A DNA stretch of 64,000 bases from Dermatophilaceae bacterium Soc4.6 (lineage in GTDB: Bacteria > Actinomycetota > Actinomycetes > Actinomycetales > Dermatophilaceae): the NCBI GenBank assembly GCA_039889245.1, contig JAZGVH010000002.1, forward strand, positions 2,170,001 through 2,234,000, in the 5' to 3' direction. A program made the position numbers and the translations under genes. Positions 47,120 to 56,598 of the stretch are shown one piece after another; the stretch's first letter is position 1; each line of letters starts with the position of its first letter. The notes beneath the pieces are model-generated. The model was not told the DNA's origin, did no database searches, and saw only the letters and a list, made by a program, of their open reading frames with translations.

Positions 47120-47238
47120 TCCCCGACCGTATGCAGCGCCGCCCCCCGACGCGAGTGGTTGGCGTCGTCACGTCGGTGGAGGCAACCTGATCGCTGCCCG
47201 CGCGCGTCCACTGGTCAGGTGCCCCGGCGAGGGGCACC

Positions 47239-47762
47239 ATGGTGGGCGACAGCGAGGATGGTCCGGTGAAGATCGCATGGCTGCGGGGCGGGGGCTCCCG
47301 TGACGGTGCCCGCGACGAGGACTTCGCCGCCTTCGTCGCGGCTGCCTACCCGTCGCTCTGCCGGACCGCCTACCTCGTCGTGGGCGACTGGCTGCTGGCC
47401 GAGGACGTCGTGCAGAACGCCCTGGTCTCGGTCTACCGCAAGTGGGACCGCATCGAGCACGAGGACGGCGCCGGCGACGCCGCCCCCCCCACCGGCACCG
47501 ACCACGGCACCGACCACCGCACCCACCACCGCACCGACCACCCAGCCGTCGCAGGTGCTCGGGGACGGTGCAGGGGACCTTCTTCCAGGTCAGCCTGACC
47601 CGTGAGCGTCCCGACGGGTCGATCGAGCGGGGCGACCTGATCGCGGTCGGCTCTCAGTCCCTGCCCACGACGGCTGAACGCGCCCGGGCCAGCGCGTGGC
47701 TGAGCGGCCAGCTCTCCCACCTGGCGACGGCCGTGCTGGCCCTCGAGACGCCCCCGTCCTGA
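47239..47762 (+). pseudogene. Decayed ECF sigma factor fused to a foreign 3' remnant
   Basis: The 5' part encodes sigma region 2 of a SigE-type ECF factor (DFAAFVAAAYPSLCRTAYLVVGDWLLAEDVVQNALVSVYRKWDRI). After about 47480 the frame enters a degenerate ACCGACCAC-like repeat and ends at 47598. Region 4 (promoter -35 binding) is absent. A third-frame segment from about 47568 to 47762 (TFFQVSLTRERPDGSIERGDL, LSHLATAVLALETPPS) reads like the C-terminus of another protein. I infer a deletion joining the start of one gene to the end of its neighbour. Confidence 0.6.
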
Positions 47763-47860
47763 CCCGGCCTCGGGCAACCGGACCAGCCACCCGCCGCGTC
47801 AACAGGGTGGACGTCGTGACACACCGACAGCGGCGCCACGACTCCTGCGAGAGGCCCGTC

Positions 47861-48205
47861 ATGACCTCGCCCCTCCGCCCCACCCGCGCCCTGCTCGCCG
47901 TCACCCTCGCGGCCTGCACGCTGGCTGCCCCCGTCGGGATCAGCACGGCAGGTGCGCGCCTGCCCGGGCCACGACCGGCAGCTCCGCCGCCACCGGCGAC
48001 TCCGCCACCCCGTCGCCCACCGGCGGCCTGCTCTGGATCTTCCGCTCGGGCTGGCGCCCAGTGGACGCTGCAGGGGCTGAGCTACGTGGGCCGGAGTGCC
48101 ATGAGCGGCAACAGCGTCTGGGCGGTGGTTGGCCCCGTGGTCGTCGTCGTGGGCGCCGTCGCCGCTGCGCGTGGCTGGAAGGGCCGCTCGGCGACGCGCC
48201 CCTGA
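47861..48205 (+). CDS. Small exported or membrane protein, function unknown
   Basis: 114 residues. N-terminal signal (RPTRALLAVTLAACTLAAPVG), a Pro/Ala-rich middle, and one C-terminal hydrophobic segment (SVWAVVGPVVVVVGAVAAA) followed by GWKGR. Topology suggests signal plus a tail anchor. The Pro-rich stretch could hide a frameshift. No family recognised. Confidence 0.45.
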   Translation: MTSPLRPTRALLAVTLAACTLAAPVGISTAGARLPGPRPAAPPPPATPPPRRPPAACSGSSARAGAQWTLQGLSYVGRSAMSGNSVWAVVGPVVVVVGAVAAARGWKGRSATRP

Positions 48206-48367
48206 CTGGTCTCGCGCCAGTCCTCCTCGGGGACCCCGCGCGCCACGTCCCCTCCATCTCGCTCGTGTCCCTGCTACCCACCGGGTGCCGGTGTGGTCGG
48301 GTCGAGGAGCGGGTGGATCCTGCGCTTCGACCCCCAGCGGGGGGTTGTCCTCGGTCCCGCGCGGTCA

Positions 48368-48387
48368 CTGAGCCCCTACGGGCTCAG
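48368..48387 (-). terminator. Hairpin overlapping the desaturase stop codon
   Basis: CTGAGCCC-CTAC-GGGCTCAG: an 8-bp perfect stem with a 4-nt loop; the stop codon of the desaturase (48384-48386) is inside the 3' arm as read on the plus strand. Short, but well placed. Confidence 0.55.
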
Positions 48388-49514
48388 CGGCCGAGGTCTC
48401 CCGCGAGCGGGCAGGCGAAGGGGTCGCGCTCGCCGAGGCCGACGGCGTCGAGGTAGCGCACGACGATGGCGTACGACGCCACGAGCGTGGTCTCGGTGTA
48501 GCTCACCCCGTGCTCCCCGCAGAACGCGCGCACCAGGGGCTGCGCCCGGCGCAGGTTGGCCCGCGGCATGCTCGGGAAGAGGTGGTGCTCGATCTGGTAG
48601 TTGAGCCCGCCCATCATCGTGTCGACGACCGGGCCGCCGCGCACGTTGCGCGACATGACGACCTGGCGGGTGAGGAAGTCGAGGCGCGCACCGCGCGGCA
48701 CGATCGGCATCCCCTTGTGGTTGGGGGCGAACGCGGCCCCGAGCAGCACGCCGAAGACGCCGAGCTGCACGGCGAGGAAGGCGACGGCCTTGCCCGGGGG
48801 CAGGAAGACGAAGACGACCGCGAGGTAGCCGCCGAGGCGCAGGGCGAGGAGGGTCGCCTCGAGGCGCCGGTGCGGCAGGTCTCGACGCTGGACCAGGGTC
48901 TGGATGCCGGCCACGTGCAGGTTGACCCCCTCGAGCAGCAGGAGGGGGAAGAAGAAGATGCCCTGGTGGCGGGTGAACCAGCCGACCGCTCCGGTGCGCC
49001 GGGTCGCGGCGACCGCGGGCGTGAACGCGATCGCGCCGGGCGCGATGTCGGGGTCTCGCCCCTCCTCGTTGGGGCTGGCATGGTGCTTGTTGTGCTTGTG
49101 GATCCACCAGCCGTGGCTGAGCCCGATGCCAAGGGTCGAGATCAGCAGGGACGCGCGCAGGTTGGCCCGCGAGGAGGCGAAGACCTGGCGATGGGCGGCG
49201 TCGTGACCGAGGAAGCCCAGCTGGGCCACGAGCACGCCGACCCCGGCGGCGACAGTCAGCTGCCACCAGGAGTCTCCGAGCAGGACGGAGGCGGTGACGA
49301 GACCGGCGAGGGCGAGCGCCAGCACGAGGGCGTGCCGGGCGTACCAGCCGAGGCGCCGCTCGAGCAGGCCGGCGGCACGCACCTGGGCCAGCAGGGCGGC
49401 ATACGAGCTGACGTGGTCGCGGGCCCGTGGGCCGGGCGCCCGTGGGTCGGGGGCTCGCCGCGGCTCGCTCGGGGCGGGGGTCGCGATCGATAGCGCGACG
49501 GGCTGGACGGCCAT
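48384..49514 (-). CDS. Acyl-lipid/acyl-CoA fatty acid desaturase
   Basis: 376-residue integral membrane di-iron enzyme introducing a double bond into fatty acyl chains. Three histidine boxes: HDAAH (104-108), HKHNKHH (139-145) and QIEHH (near 306), with hydrophobic segments around 62-100, 120-135 and 170-250. QIEHHLFPSMPR is the classical last box. The N-terminal 35 residues are Pro-rich. No regulator is adjacent, and upstream it faces the helicase gene in opposite orientation, 231 nt away. Confidence 0.9.
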   Translation of the reverse strand: MAVQPVALSIATPAPSEPRRAPDPRAPGPRARDHVSSYAALLAQVRAAGLLERRLGWYARHALVLALALAGLVTASVLLGDSWWQLTVAAGVGVLVAQLGFLGHDAAHRQVFASSRANLRASLLISTLGIGLSHGWWIHKHNKHHASPNEEGRDPDIAPGAIAFTPAVAATRRTGAVGWFTRHQGIFFFPLLLLEGVNLHVAGIQTLVQRRDLPHRRLEATLLALRLGGYLAVVFVFLPPGKAVAFLAVQLGVFGVLLGAAFAPNHKGMPIVPRGARLDFLTRQVVMSRNVRGGPVVDTMMGGLNYQIEHHLFPSMPRANLRRAQPLVRAFCGEHGVSYTETTLVASYAIVVRYLDAVGLGERDPFACPLAGDLGR

Positions 49515-49745
49515 GGTGCCTCGTCTCCGACGGTCAGGTGGTGGTGCTCGACCGGGTCCGGGGTCGGGAGCGACGGCGCTCCGGGATGAAGTGGATCACG
49601 TGCCGCGGGTCGACGCCAGTAGCGCGACGGGAGCAGCCCCCCCACACTCCCTGTGGACGGCGGGAGACGCTGTCGGTGCGGGTGCCTAGCATGGACACAG
49701 GGCCACGCGGTCGGCCTGCGGGCAGCGAGAGCAGGAGGATGAGCG

Positions 49746-52700
49746 GTGGCCATGGACTCGGCGCACCCCCTCGTGGCCGGCTCGCTCGTCGAGCTCGACG
49801 ACGAGGACCTGCAGGGCATCACCGGCCCCGCGACCCTCGCGCGGGGCCTGGTCTACGCGTCCCAGGGTCGGGTGCTGGCCGTGACGGCGAGCCAGGACGG
49901 GCGGCGCCTCGTCGGGGTCGTCCACGGCAGCGCCGGTCAGGACTACCGCACGACCGTCTGGCTGGAGGCTGACTCCGGCCCCGGCGGCACCGACCTGGCC
50001 TACTGGCACAGCACCTGCACGTGCCCGGTGGGCGAGCACTGCAAGCACACCGTCGCTTTGGTGGCCGCTGCGCGCACCCGGCTCGGTGTCGTCGCACCGG
50101 GCGGCGGTCGAGCCGATGGCTCGACACGCGCCGTCGCCGCCCTGCAGGCCCCCGACTGGGAGGCCGCCCTCGCCGGTCTGTCCGCGACGCCGGACGACGA
50201 GGCCCACTCGCCGGTGGCGCTGCTGCTCGAGGTGACCCGCGCTGGCGCCCGGGCCCGGGTGCAGATGCGGCCGCTCGTGAGGGGCGCCAAGGGCCCGTGG
50301 AGCCGCACCCTCGTGACGTGGACCAACGTCGAGCACGACCGGGTCAACCGTGCCCGCATCGACCCCGAGCACCGCCGCCTGCTCGTCGACCTCGCCCAGA
50401 CCTACCAGCAGCGGCGACGCCGCTTCTACATCGGCTCGGGCGACAAGCTGCACCTCGACGACCTCGGGCCGGGGTGGTGGCTGCTCATGCGCGAGCTGCA
50501 GCAGGGTGGGGTCACGCTCCTCAGCGGTGAGAAGGGCCAGCACGAGGTGCGGCTGCGGTCGGGTGGCGCCAGCTTCGTGCTCGACGTGCGACGCGAGGAG
50601 GTCGGCGGCGCCGTCCGGGTCCTGCCCCGCGTGTCGCTCCCGCAGGAGTCCGGGTGGGGCGAGCCCGACGTCACCGAGCCCGCCTTCATCGGTGACCCAC
50701 CGTTCGGCACCGTCTCCATCGCCGACGACGGTGCACTCGAGCTCGCCCGCATCGACCCCCCACTCGACCGCAACCAGGCCCGGTTCCTCGCCCTCGGCTC
50801 GGTGCGCATCCCGCCCGAAGACGTCGAGCGCTTCCTCGTGGCGCACACCCCGGTGCTGCGCCGGCAGGTGATGCTCACCTCGACCGACGGCAGCGTCGAG
50901 TTCCCGCAGGCGCGCCCGCCCCGCCTCGGTCTCGTGGTCTCCCACGAGCAGTCGCGCCACGAGGTGACCCTCGCCTGGCAGTTCCGGTATGCCGTCGGCG
51001 AGCGCACCGTCGTCATCGCACCCGATGCAGCCGGCGGGCAGGGCGTGGCCCGTGACGCCAGCGCCGAGTCACGGCTCCTGCTCGGGCCGGACGTCCTCGC
51101 CGAGGTGCCGTCGCTGCGGGTCATGGTGGCGGGCCGACCGCGGCTGGTGCCGACGACCCGGCTGTCCGGCCTGCCCATGCTCACCTTCCTCGACGAGGTC
51201 CTGCCGGCCCTGCAGGCCGACCCCGGGCTCGACGTGCAGGTCCTCGGTGAGCGCAGCTACGCCGAGGCCGACGAGGCCCCCGTGGTGCAGCTGACCGTCA
51301 CCGACCCGCGCATCTCGGTGCCGGGCAAGACCGACTGGTTCGACCTCACCGTCGACGTGACGATCGGCGGCGAGAAGGTGCCGATGGCGACCCTGCTCAC
51401 CGCCCTCGCGACCAGGGTCGGTCACGTCATCCTCGACAGCGGCACGTGGTTCCGCACCGACCTGCCCGAGCTCGACGAGCTGCGCCGACTGCTGCAGGAG
51501 GCACGCGACCTGCAGGACGACAACAGCGTCGACGGCCCGCTGCGCGTCACGCCCTACCAGGCCGACCTCTGGGAGGAGCTGGTGCACCTCGGAGTGGTGC
51601 GCGAACAGAGCGCCCGGTGGGCGCAGGCGGTCTCGGCCCTGTCGGGAGACGACGGGCGGCAGTCACCGACCGTGCCCGCGGGCCTGATGGCGACGCTGCG
51701 CCCCTACCAGGAGGAGGGGTTCACCTGGCTCGCGCTGCTGCGCCGCGCCGGCCTCGGCGGCATCCTCGCCGACGACATGGGCCTCGGCAAGACCCTGCAG
51801 GCGCTGGCCATGGTGCTGGCCGCCCGCGACGAGCAGCCCGACGGGCCTCCGGTGCTCGTCGTCGCCCCGACCAGCGTGCTGCCCACCTGGGCCAGCGAGG
51901 CCGCGAGGTTCTGCCCGTCGCTCAAGGTGGTCACCCTCGGGTCGACGAGCCGCAAGCGCGGCACCGAGGTCGCCGAGGCGGTGGCGGGCGCCGACCTCGT
52001 CGTCACCTCGTATGCCGTCTTCCGCCTCGACGCCCCCGGCTTCCGCGAGACGGCCTGGTCGGCGCTGGTGCTCGACGAGGCGCAGTTCGCCAAGAACCAC
52101 CAGTCGCAGGTGCACCAGTGCGCGCGACGGCTGCCGGCACCGGTCAAGTTCGCCATCACGGGCACGCCGATGGAGAACAACCTGATGGAGCTGTGGGCCC
52201 TGCTGTCGATCGTCGCCCCCGGCCTCTTCCCCAGCCCGCAGCGCTTCTCCGAGGTCTACCGTCGGCCGATCGAGAGCGGCGAGGCCCCCGAGCGGCTCAC
52301 GACGCTGCGCTCGCGCATCCGCCCGGTCGTGCTGCGCCGCACCAAGGACGCGGTGGCCTCCGACCTGCCCCCGAAGCAGGAGCAGGTGCTCGAGGTGACG
52401 CTGTCGCCGAAGCACCGCCGCATCTACGACACCCACCTGCAGCGCGAGCGACAGAAGCTGCTGGGCCTGCTCGACGACCCGCAGGGCAACCGGATGGCGA
52501 TCTTCCGCTCGCTCACCCTGCTGCGGCAGCTCAGCCTCGACCCGGCCCTGGTCGACGCCGCCCACGAGGAGGTGGGCTCGGCCAAGCTCGACACCCTGCT
52601 CGAGCTGCTCGAGCCGCTGCTCGCCGAGAAGCACCGCGTCCTCGTCTTCAGCCAGTTCACCCGCTACCTGGCGCGGGCCCGCACCCGCCTCGAGGCGGCG

Positions 52701-53087
52701 GGCATCGGTTACACCTACCTCGACGGCTCGACGAGCAACCGCGGCGCCGTCATCGACGAGTTCCGCACGGGCGACGCCCCGGTCTTCCTCATCAGCCTCA
52801 AGGCGGGCGGCTTCGGCCTGACCCTCACCGAGGCCGACTACGTCGTCCTGCTCGACCCGTGGTGGAATCCTGCCGCCGAGGCCCAGGCCGTCGACCGCGT
52901 GCACCGCATCGGCCAGGACAAGCACGTCATGGTCTACCGCCTCGTGTCCGCCGACACCATCGAGCAGAAGGTCGTCGCGCTGCAGGAGCGCAAGCGTCAG
53001 CTCTTCGGGCAGGTCATCGACGGCGGTGCGCTCTCGAGCGGGCAGATCACCGCCGACGAGATCCGCGGGCTGCTCGCAGCCGACTGA
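49746..53087 (+). CDS. SNF2-family DEAD/DEAH helicase with N-terminal SWIM zinc finger
   Basis: 1113 residues. SWIM finger near residue 91: Cys91-x-Cys93-x5-Cys99-x-His101 (CTCPVGEHCKH). A long central region follows, and then two RecA-like helicase domains: LADDMGLGKT (near 676), VLDEAQ (near 776), ITGTPMENNLMELW, and in the second domain VFSQFTRYLARARTRLEAAG and DRVHRIGQDKHVMVYRLV. It is a dsDNA translocase of the bacterial HepA/RapA-like SNF2 group; the SWIM domain may bind DNA or protein. The GTG start has an AGGAGGAT ribosome site. Role could be transcription recycling or repair. Confidence 0.92.
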   Translation: MAMDSAHPLVAGSLVELDDEDLQGITGPATLARGLVYASQGRVLAVTASQDGRRLVGVVHGSAGQDYRTTVWLEADSGPGGTDLAYWHSTCTCPVGEHCKHTVALVAAARTRLGVVAPGGGRADGSTRAVAALQAPDWEAALAGLSATPDDEAHSPVALLLEVTRAGARARVQMRPLVRGAKGPWSRTLVTWTNVEHDRVNRARIDPEHRRLLVDLAQTYQQRRRRFYIGSGDKLHLDDLGPGWWLLMRELQQGGVTLLSGEKGQHEVRLRSGGASFVLDVRREEVGGAVRVLPRVSLPQESGWGEPDVTEPAFIGDPPFGTVSIADDGALELARIDPPLDRNQARFLALGSVRIPPEDVERFLVAHTPVLRRQVMLTSTDGSVEFPQARPPRLGLVVSHEQSRHEVTLAWQFRYAVGERTVVIAPDAAGGQGVARDASAESRLLLGPDVLAEVPSLRVMVAGRPRLVPTTRLSGLPMLTFLDEVLPALQADPGLDVQVLGERSYAEADEAPVVQLTVTDPRISVPGKTDWFDLTVDVTIGGEKVPMATLLTALATRVGHVILDSGTWFRTDLPELDELRRLLQEARDLQDDNSVDGPLRVTPYQADLWEELVHLGVVREQSARWAQAVSALSGDDGRQSPTVPAGLMATLRPYQEEGFTWLALLRRAGLGGILADDMGLGKTLQALAMVLAARDEQPDGPPVLVVAPTSVLPTWASEAARFCPSLKVVTLGSTSRKRGTEVAEAVAGADLVVTSYAVFRLDAPGFRETAWSALVLDEAQFAKNHQSQVHQCARRLPAPVKFAITGTPMENNLMELWALLSIVAPGLFPSPQRFSEVYRRPIESGEAPERLTTLRSRIRPVVLRRTKDAVASDLPPKQEQVLEVTLSPKHRRIYDTHLQRERQKLLGLLDDPQGNRMAIFRSLTLLRQLSLDPALVDAAHEEVGSAKLDTLLELLEPLLAEKHRVLVFSQFTRYLARARTRLEAAGIGYTYLDGSTSNRGAVIDEFRTGDAPVFLISLKAGGFGLTLTEADYVVLLDPWWNPAAEAQAVDRVHRIGQDKHVMVYRLVSADTIEQKVVALQERKRQLFGQVIDGGALSSGQITADEIRGLLAAD

Positions 53088-53208
53088 GCCCCGGCGCCGG
53101 GTCGCGCCGGGAAGCCGGCCTCGGCGACTTGCGGCCCACGAGAGCCGACGACACACTGGCGACAGGCTTTCGGCGTCGGTCGAACGCGGGACGACGGGGG
53201 AGTGCCTC

Positions 53209-53442
53209 ATGGAGATGACGTCGTGGAGCGAGCTGAGCCGGCGGACGCGGCGGCTCATCCTGGTCGCGGGGGCCCTCGACGCGACCCTCCGGATCGCTGC
53301 GCTCGTCGACCTGCGGCGACGTCCCGCGAGCGAGGTGCGCGGGCCGAAGCGTCGCTGGGCCGTCGCGCTCGTCCTGGGCAACACCATGGGCGCCCTGCCT
53401 CTCGCCTACTTCGTCCGCGGCCGCACCCCCGCCAGGCACTGA
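53209..53442 (+). CDS. Small membrane protein (PLDc_N / DUF5652-like)
   Basis: 77 residues with two hydrophobic helices: RLILVAGALDATLRIAALVDL and WAVALVLGNTMGALPLAYFV, joined by RRRPASEVRGPKRR. The second helix with a conserved Asn-x-x-Gly is typical of the phospholipase-D N-terminal-like membrane domain found alone in many actinobacteria. Ribosome site GGGGGAG lies before ATG 53209. Function unknown. Confidence 0.65.
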   Translation: MEMTSWSELSRRTRRLILVAGALDATLRIAALVDLRRRPASEVRGPKRRWAVALVLGNTMGALPLAYFVRGRTPARH

Positions 53443-53545
53443 CCGCCTCCCCCTGACCCGACCCCGGGGCCCACCCGGCCGCGCACCGACCGGATGCCCC
53501 ACCCCGGGTACCCGGCCGTGACGTAGGCCGTGACACCATTCGCCG

Positions 53546-54496
53546 GTGGCGGTGGACCAGAGGCGAGGGGAGTCCACCTCGCTCCCCGTCGCCCCCGCGG
53601 TCGCCTTCGTGCTCGTGTGGTCCTCGGGCTACATCGCCGGCCCGTACGGCGTGCGCACCATGGGCGCCCTCACCCTCGTCGCCTGGCGCTTCGCCCTCGC
53701 GGCGCTCGTCGCGGCGGCGCTCGCCCTCGCCCTGCGGCGCCGCCCGGGCATCGACCGGGCGATGGCGGCCCGCATCGCCGTCGTCGGGTTCGTGATGAAC
53801 GGGCTGCTGTTCGGCCTGATGTACCTCGGCTTCGCCGCGGGGCTGAGCGGCACGCTCGGCTCGCTGCTGCACTCGCTCAGCCCGGTGCTCACGGCGCTGC
53901 TGGCCGCCGTCATCCTGCGCGAGCGCCTCAGCCGCGTGCAGGTCGTCGGCTTCGTGGTCGGCGTCGTCGGGGTGCTCGTCGTCCTCGGGCCGGACCTCGA
54001 CCAGGCGGGCGGGATCGTGGGGGTGGCCCTCGGCGTGCTCGGCACCCTCGCGCTGAGCCTCGGCACGCTGGGCCAGCGGTGGATCGGTGGGCGGCCCGAC
54101 CCGATCTGGTCGGCGACCCTGCAGTTCGCCGTGTCGGCCCCTCCGGTCTGGGTCCTGGCGCTCGCGACAGAGGGGCTCTACCCGGTCTCCGACCCGACCG
54201 GGGCGGCCCTCTCGCTCGGCTACCTCGCCATCGCCAACTCGGTGCTCGGTCTGCTCCTGCTCGGCACCCTGGTGCGGGCCCGCGGGGCCGGGGCCGCGGC
54301 CAGCCTCTTCTTTCTCATGCCGCCGGTCACGGCCGTGCTCGAGTGGCTGGTGCTCCACCGCACGCTCACCGTGCGCGAGCTCGCGGGGCTCGTGATCGCG
54401 GTGGCCGGGGTCGCCGTGGCGACCCGCCGCCGCACCCCCGGACCCACACCCCGGACTACCCGCGGGCGGTCATCACGATCGGGTCGCCGTCGGTGA
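53546..54496 (+). CDS. EamA/DMT-superfamily exporter
   Basis: 316 residues with ten membrane segments in two EamA halves: VAFVLVWSSGYIAGPYGVRTMGALTLVAWRF, FGLMYLGFAAGLSGTLGSLLHSLSPVLTALLAAVILRERLS and, in the second half, LGYLAIANSVLGLLLLGTLV and MPPVTAVLEWLVLHRTL. Exports an unknown small metabolite or amino acid. The GTG start follows CACCAT by 6 nt. Its 3' end overlaps the convergent map gene by 41 bases. Confidence 0.88.
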   Translation: MAVDQRRGESTSLPVAPAVAFVLVWSSGYIAGPYGVRTMGALTLVAWRFALAALVAAALALALRRRPGIDRAMAARIAVVGFVMNGLLFGLMYLGFAAGLSGTLGSLLHSLSPVLTALLAAVILRERLSRVQVVGFVVGVVGVLVVLGPDLDQAGGIVGVALGVLGTLALSLGTLGQRWIGGRPDPIWSATLQFAVSAPPVWVLALATEGLYPVSDPTGAALSLGYLAIANSVLGLLLLGTLVRARGAGAAASLFFLMPPVTAVLEWLVLHRTLTVRELAGLVIAVAGVAVATRRRTPGPTPRTTRGRSSRSGRRR

Positions 54497-55223
54497 TGGC
54501 GATGGTGTGCTCGACGTGCGCCCCCCGCGACCCGTCGGCGCTGCGGATGGTCCACCCGTCGTCGTCGAAGCGGATCTGGTCACTCGCCTGCAGGAACCAC
54601 GGCTCGACCGCGATGACCAGCCCCGGCCGCAGCGGGTAGCCCCGGCCGGCCCGCCCGTCGTTGGCCACGTGCGGGTCGCCGTGCATGGTGCGACCGACTC
54701 CGTGGCCGCCGAACTGCGTGTTGACCCCCAGCCCGTGGGCGCGCGCGACCGCACCGATCGCGGCCGACAGGTCACCGATCTTGTTCCCGTTGCGGGCCAC
54801 CGCGATGGCCGCGTCGAGCGCCTCCTGGCAGGTCGCGATGAGCGCGAGGTCCTCGTCACGGGCCTCACCCACCACGAGGCTGAGGGCCGAGTCGCTCACC
54901 CAGCCATCGAGGCTCACGGCGAAGTCGAGACTCAGCAGGTCACCGTCACGCAGCCGGTATGGATGCGGCAGCCCGTGCAGCACCGCGTCGTTGACGGACG
55001 TGCACAGCACCTTGCCGAACGGCATCGCGCCGAAGCTGGGGTGGTAGTCGATGTAGCACGACGTCGCCCCCGCCTCGCGGATCAGGTCGTGCGCCAGGGC
55101 GTCGAGCTCGAGCAGGTCGACCCCGACGTCGGCGGCCTCGGCGAGGGCGGTGAGCGTCGAGGCGACGAAACGCCCCGCGGGGCGCATCTCCTCGACCTGG
55201 GTGGGGGTGAGCAGCTCGATCAT
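54456..55223 (-). CDS. map: Type I methionine aminopeptidase
   Basis: 255 residues. Removes the initiator methionine from nascent proteins. Metal ligands: Asp100 (LSLDFAVSLDGWVSDSA), Asp111, His174 (GHGVGRTMHGDPHV), Glu207 (VEPWF), Glu239 (VEHT). His83 in VLHGLPHPYRLRDGD is the substrate contact. No N-terminal zinc ribbon, so this is the short class. The start has TACGCT 7 nt before the ATG. Its 3' end overlaps the DMT gene. Confidence 0.95.
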   Translation of the reverse strand: MIELLTPTQVEEMRPAGRFVASTLTALAEAADVGVDLLELDALAHDLIREAGATSCYIDYHPSFGAMPFGKVLCTSVNDAVLHGLPHPYRLRDGDLLSLDFAVSLDGWVSDSALSLVVGEARDEDLALIATCQEALDAAIAVARNGNKIGDLSAAIGAVARAHGLGVNTQFGGHGVGRTMHGDPHVANDGRAGRGYPLRPGLVIAVEPWFLQASDQIRFDDDGWTIRSADGSRGAHVEHTIAITDGDPIVMTARG

Positions 55224-55290
55224 CCCCTCCAGCGTATGCCGCCGGTGGCGACTCCGTCCGGGCGGGTGGCTGGTGGCGGAGCGGGGTGAA

Positions 55291-55352
55291 ACGTCGCGCC
55301 CCGGAGCGACGTTCTACCTCGGTACGCAGCGGGGTAAAACGCCCGCCCCGCT
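55291..55352. terminator. Two hairpins between map and the F420/PPOX gene
   Basis: AACGTCGC-N8-GCGACGTT (55291-55314) and AGCGGGG-N11-CCCCGCT (55328-55352), the second overlapping the stop codon of the leftward F420/PPOX gene. A 14-base unit AGCGGGGTRAAACG occurs at 55281 and 55328. The right hairpin is a plausible terminator; the left one could be regulatory. Confidence 0.5.
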
Positions 55353-55753
55353 CAGAAGTACCCGATCGCCGCCTCGACGTCCATCAGCAGCACCACGCGC
55401 TGCGGGTTCGGCTTCGGGACGCGGTAGCGGGCGGCATACCGGTGCTCGGCGTCCTGCACGACCGCGAGCTCGCGCGAGAGCCGCATCCGGCCCTCGAGCG
55501 CCACCCACCGACGGCCGTCGACCTGCGCCAGCACCGCGGGGGCACCGTCCCCGCCCGCCCGCTCCACGTTGGCGACCTTCTGGTTGCCGTCGCTGGTGAT
55601 CACCCGCGCGGTCAGGGTGGGCAGGTCGACCGTGAAGGCGATCGCCGTCACGTGCGGGGTGCCGTCGGCGCGCAGCGTGGTGAGCGTGGCGAGGTGGCGC
55701 TCGGTGAGGAAGACGGCGATCTCCGGCGGCAGCGCCGCAGGGTCGAAGCGCAT
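55352..55753 (-). CDS. PPOX-class F420- or FMN-dependent oxidoreductase
   Basis: 133 residues. Split-barrel fold with TERHLATLTTLRADGTPHVTAIAFTVD, ITSDGNQKVANVERAGGDGAP and MRLSRELAVVQDAEHRYAARYRV. The layout matches the short F420-dependent PPOX proteins that reduce quinones or enones using F420H2. I chose ATG 55753. It shares TGATG with the upstream alpha/beta hydrolase, so the two are an operon with translational coupling. Confidence 0.8.
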   Translation of the reverse strand: MRFDPAALPPEIAVFLTERHLATLTTLRADGTPHVTAIAFTVDLPTLTARVITSDGNQKVANVERAGGDGAPAVLAQVDGRRWVALEGRMRLSRELAVVQDAEHRYAARYRVPKPNPQRVVLLMDVEAAIGYF

Positions 55754-56592
55754 CAGCGCGTCGACTGCACGCGCGCGATGATCTCGTCGGCGCACGCCCC
55801 GGCGGCGACCTCGGGCAGCCAGTGGCCCTCGGGCAGCTCGACGAAGCGGTAGTCGGCCGTCACCAGGGCCGCCGTGCCCTCGGCGGCGACCCGCCCGAGG
55901 AAGGCGTCGCTGCTGCCCCAGACGAAGGTCGTCGGCACCTTGCTGCGGTGCATCGACCCCTTCGAGAACGGCATCCCGCGATACCAGTTCATCGTCGCGG
56001 TCAGCCGCCCCGGCTCCCTCATCCTGGCGAGGTAGCGCTCGGCGACCGCGGTCGGCAGCCCCGACCGCAGCAGCCCCGGCCGGAAGGTCCGCTCGAAGAG
56101 CGCCTCGGGCAGCCACGGCAGCTGGAACCACGCCATGTAGGCCGAGTGCATCGCCTGCCACCGCGTGCGGTAGGCCTGCGCGAGCGCCGCCGGGTGGGGC
56201 GTGGACAGCACGGTCAGCGAGGCCACCCGGTCGCGGTGGCTGCCGGCCACGGCCCACGCGACCGCCCCGCCCCAGTCGTGGCCGACGACGTGCGCCCTCT
56301 CCAGGCCGGCCGCGTCGAGCAGCGCCACGACGTCGGCCACGAGCTCGTCGGTCGTGTAGGCCCGGCGCCCCCTCGGGCGGGCCCGCGGGCTGTAGCCGCG
56401 CTGATCGGGGGCGAGGGTGCGCAGACCGGCGCCCTGCAGGTGCCTCGCGACCTCGTCCCAGCACTGGCGGTCGGCGGGGAAGCCGTGCAGCAGCACCACG
56501 GCCTCCTCCGGCCCGGGTCCGGAGTCGGTCACGTCGAAGGTCAGGTCGCCCCGGCGGAAGGTCGTGAGGGGCTCGAGGGAGGCGTCAGGCAT
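55753..56592 (-). CDS. Alpha/beta hydrolase (epoxide hydrolase-like)
   Basis: 279 residues. Oxyanion region VVLLHGFPADRQCW (32-45), then APDQRGYSPRARPRGRRAYTTDEL, nucleophile elbow GHDWGGA (with Asp as nucleophile, as in epoxide hydrolases and dehalogenases), acid in FVWGSSDAFLG and catalytic His in PEGHWLPE. Start chosen at ATG 56592 with TACGAT 6 nt upstream. It is translationally coupled to the PPOX gene and divergent from the Lon-N gene. Confidence 0.85.
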   Translation of the reverse strand: MPDASLEPLTTFRRGDLTFDVTDSGPGPEEAVVLLHGFPADRQCWDEVARHLQGAGLRTLAPDQRGYSPRARPRGRRAYTTDELVADVVALLDAAGLERAHVVGHDWGGAVAWAVAGSHRDRVASLTVLSTPHPAALAQAYRTRWQAMHSAYMAWFQLPWLPEALFERTFRPGLLRSGLPTAVAERYLARMREPGRLTATMNWYRGMPFSKGSMHRSKVPTTFVWGSSDAFLGRVAAEGTAALVTADYRFVELPEGHWLPEVAAGACADEIIARVQSTR

Positions 56593-56598
56593 GCCGAC

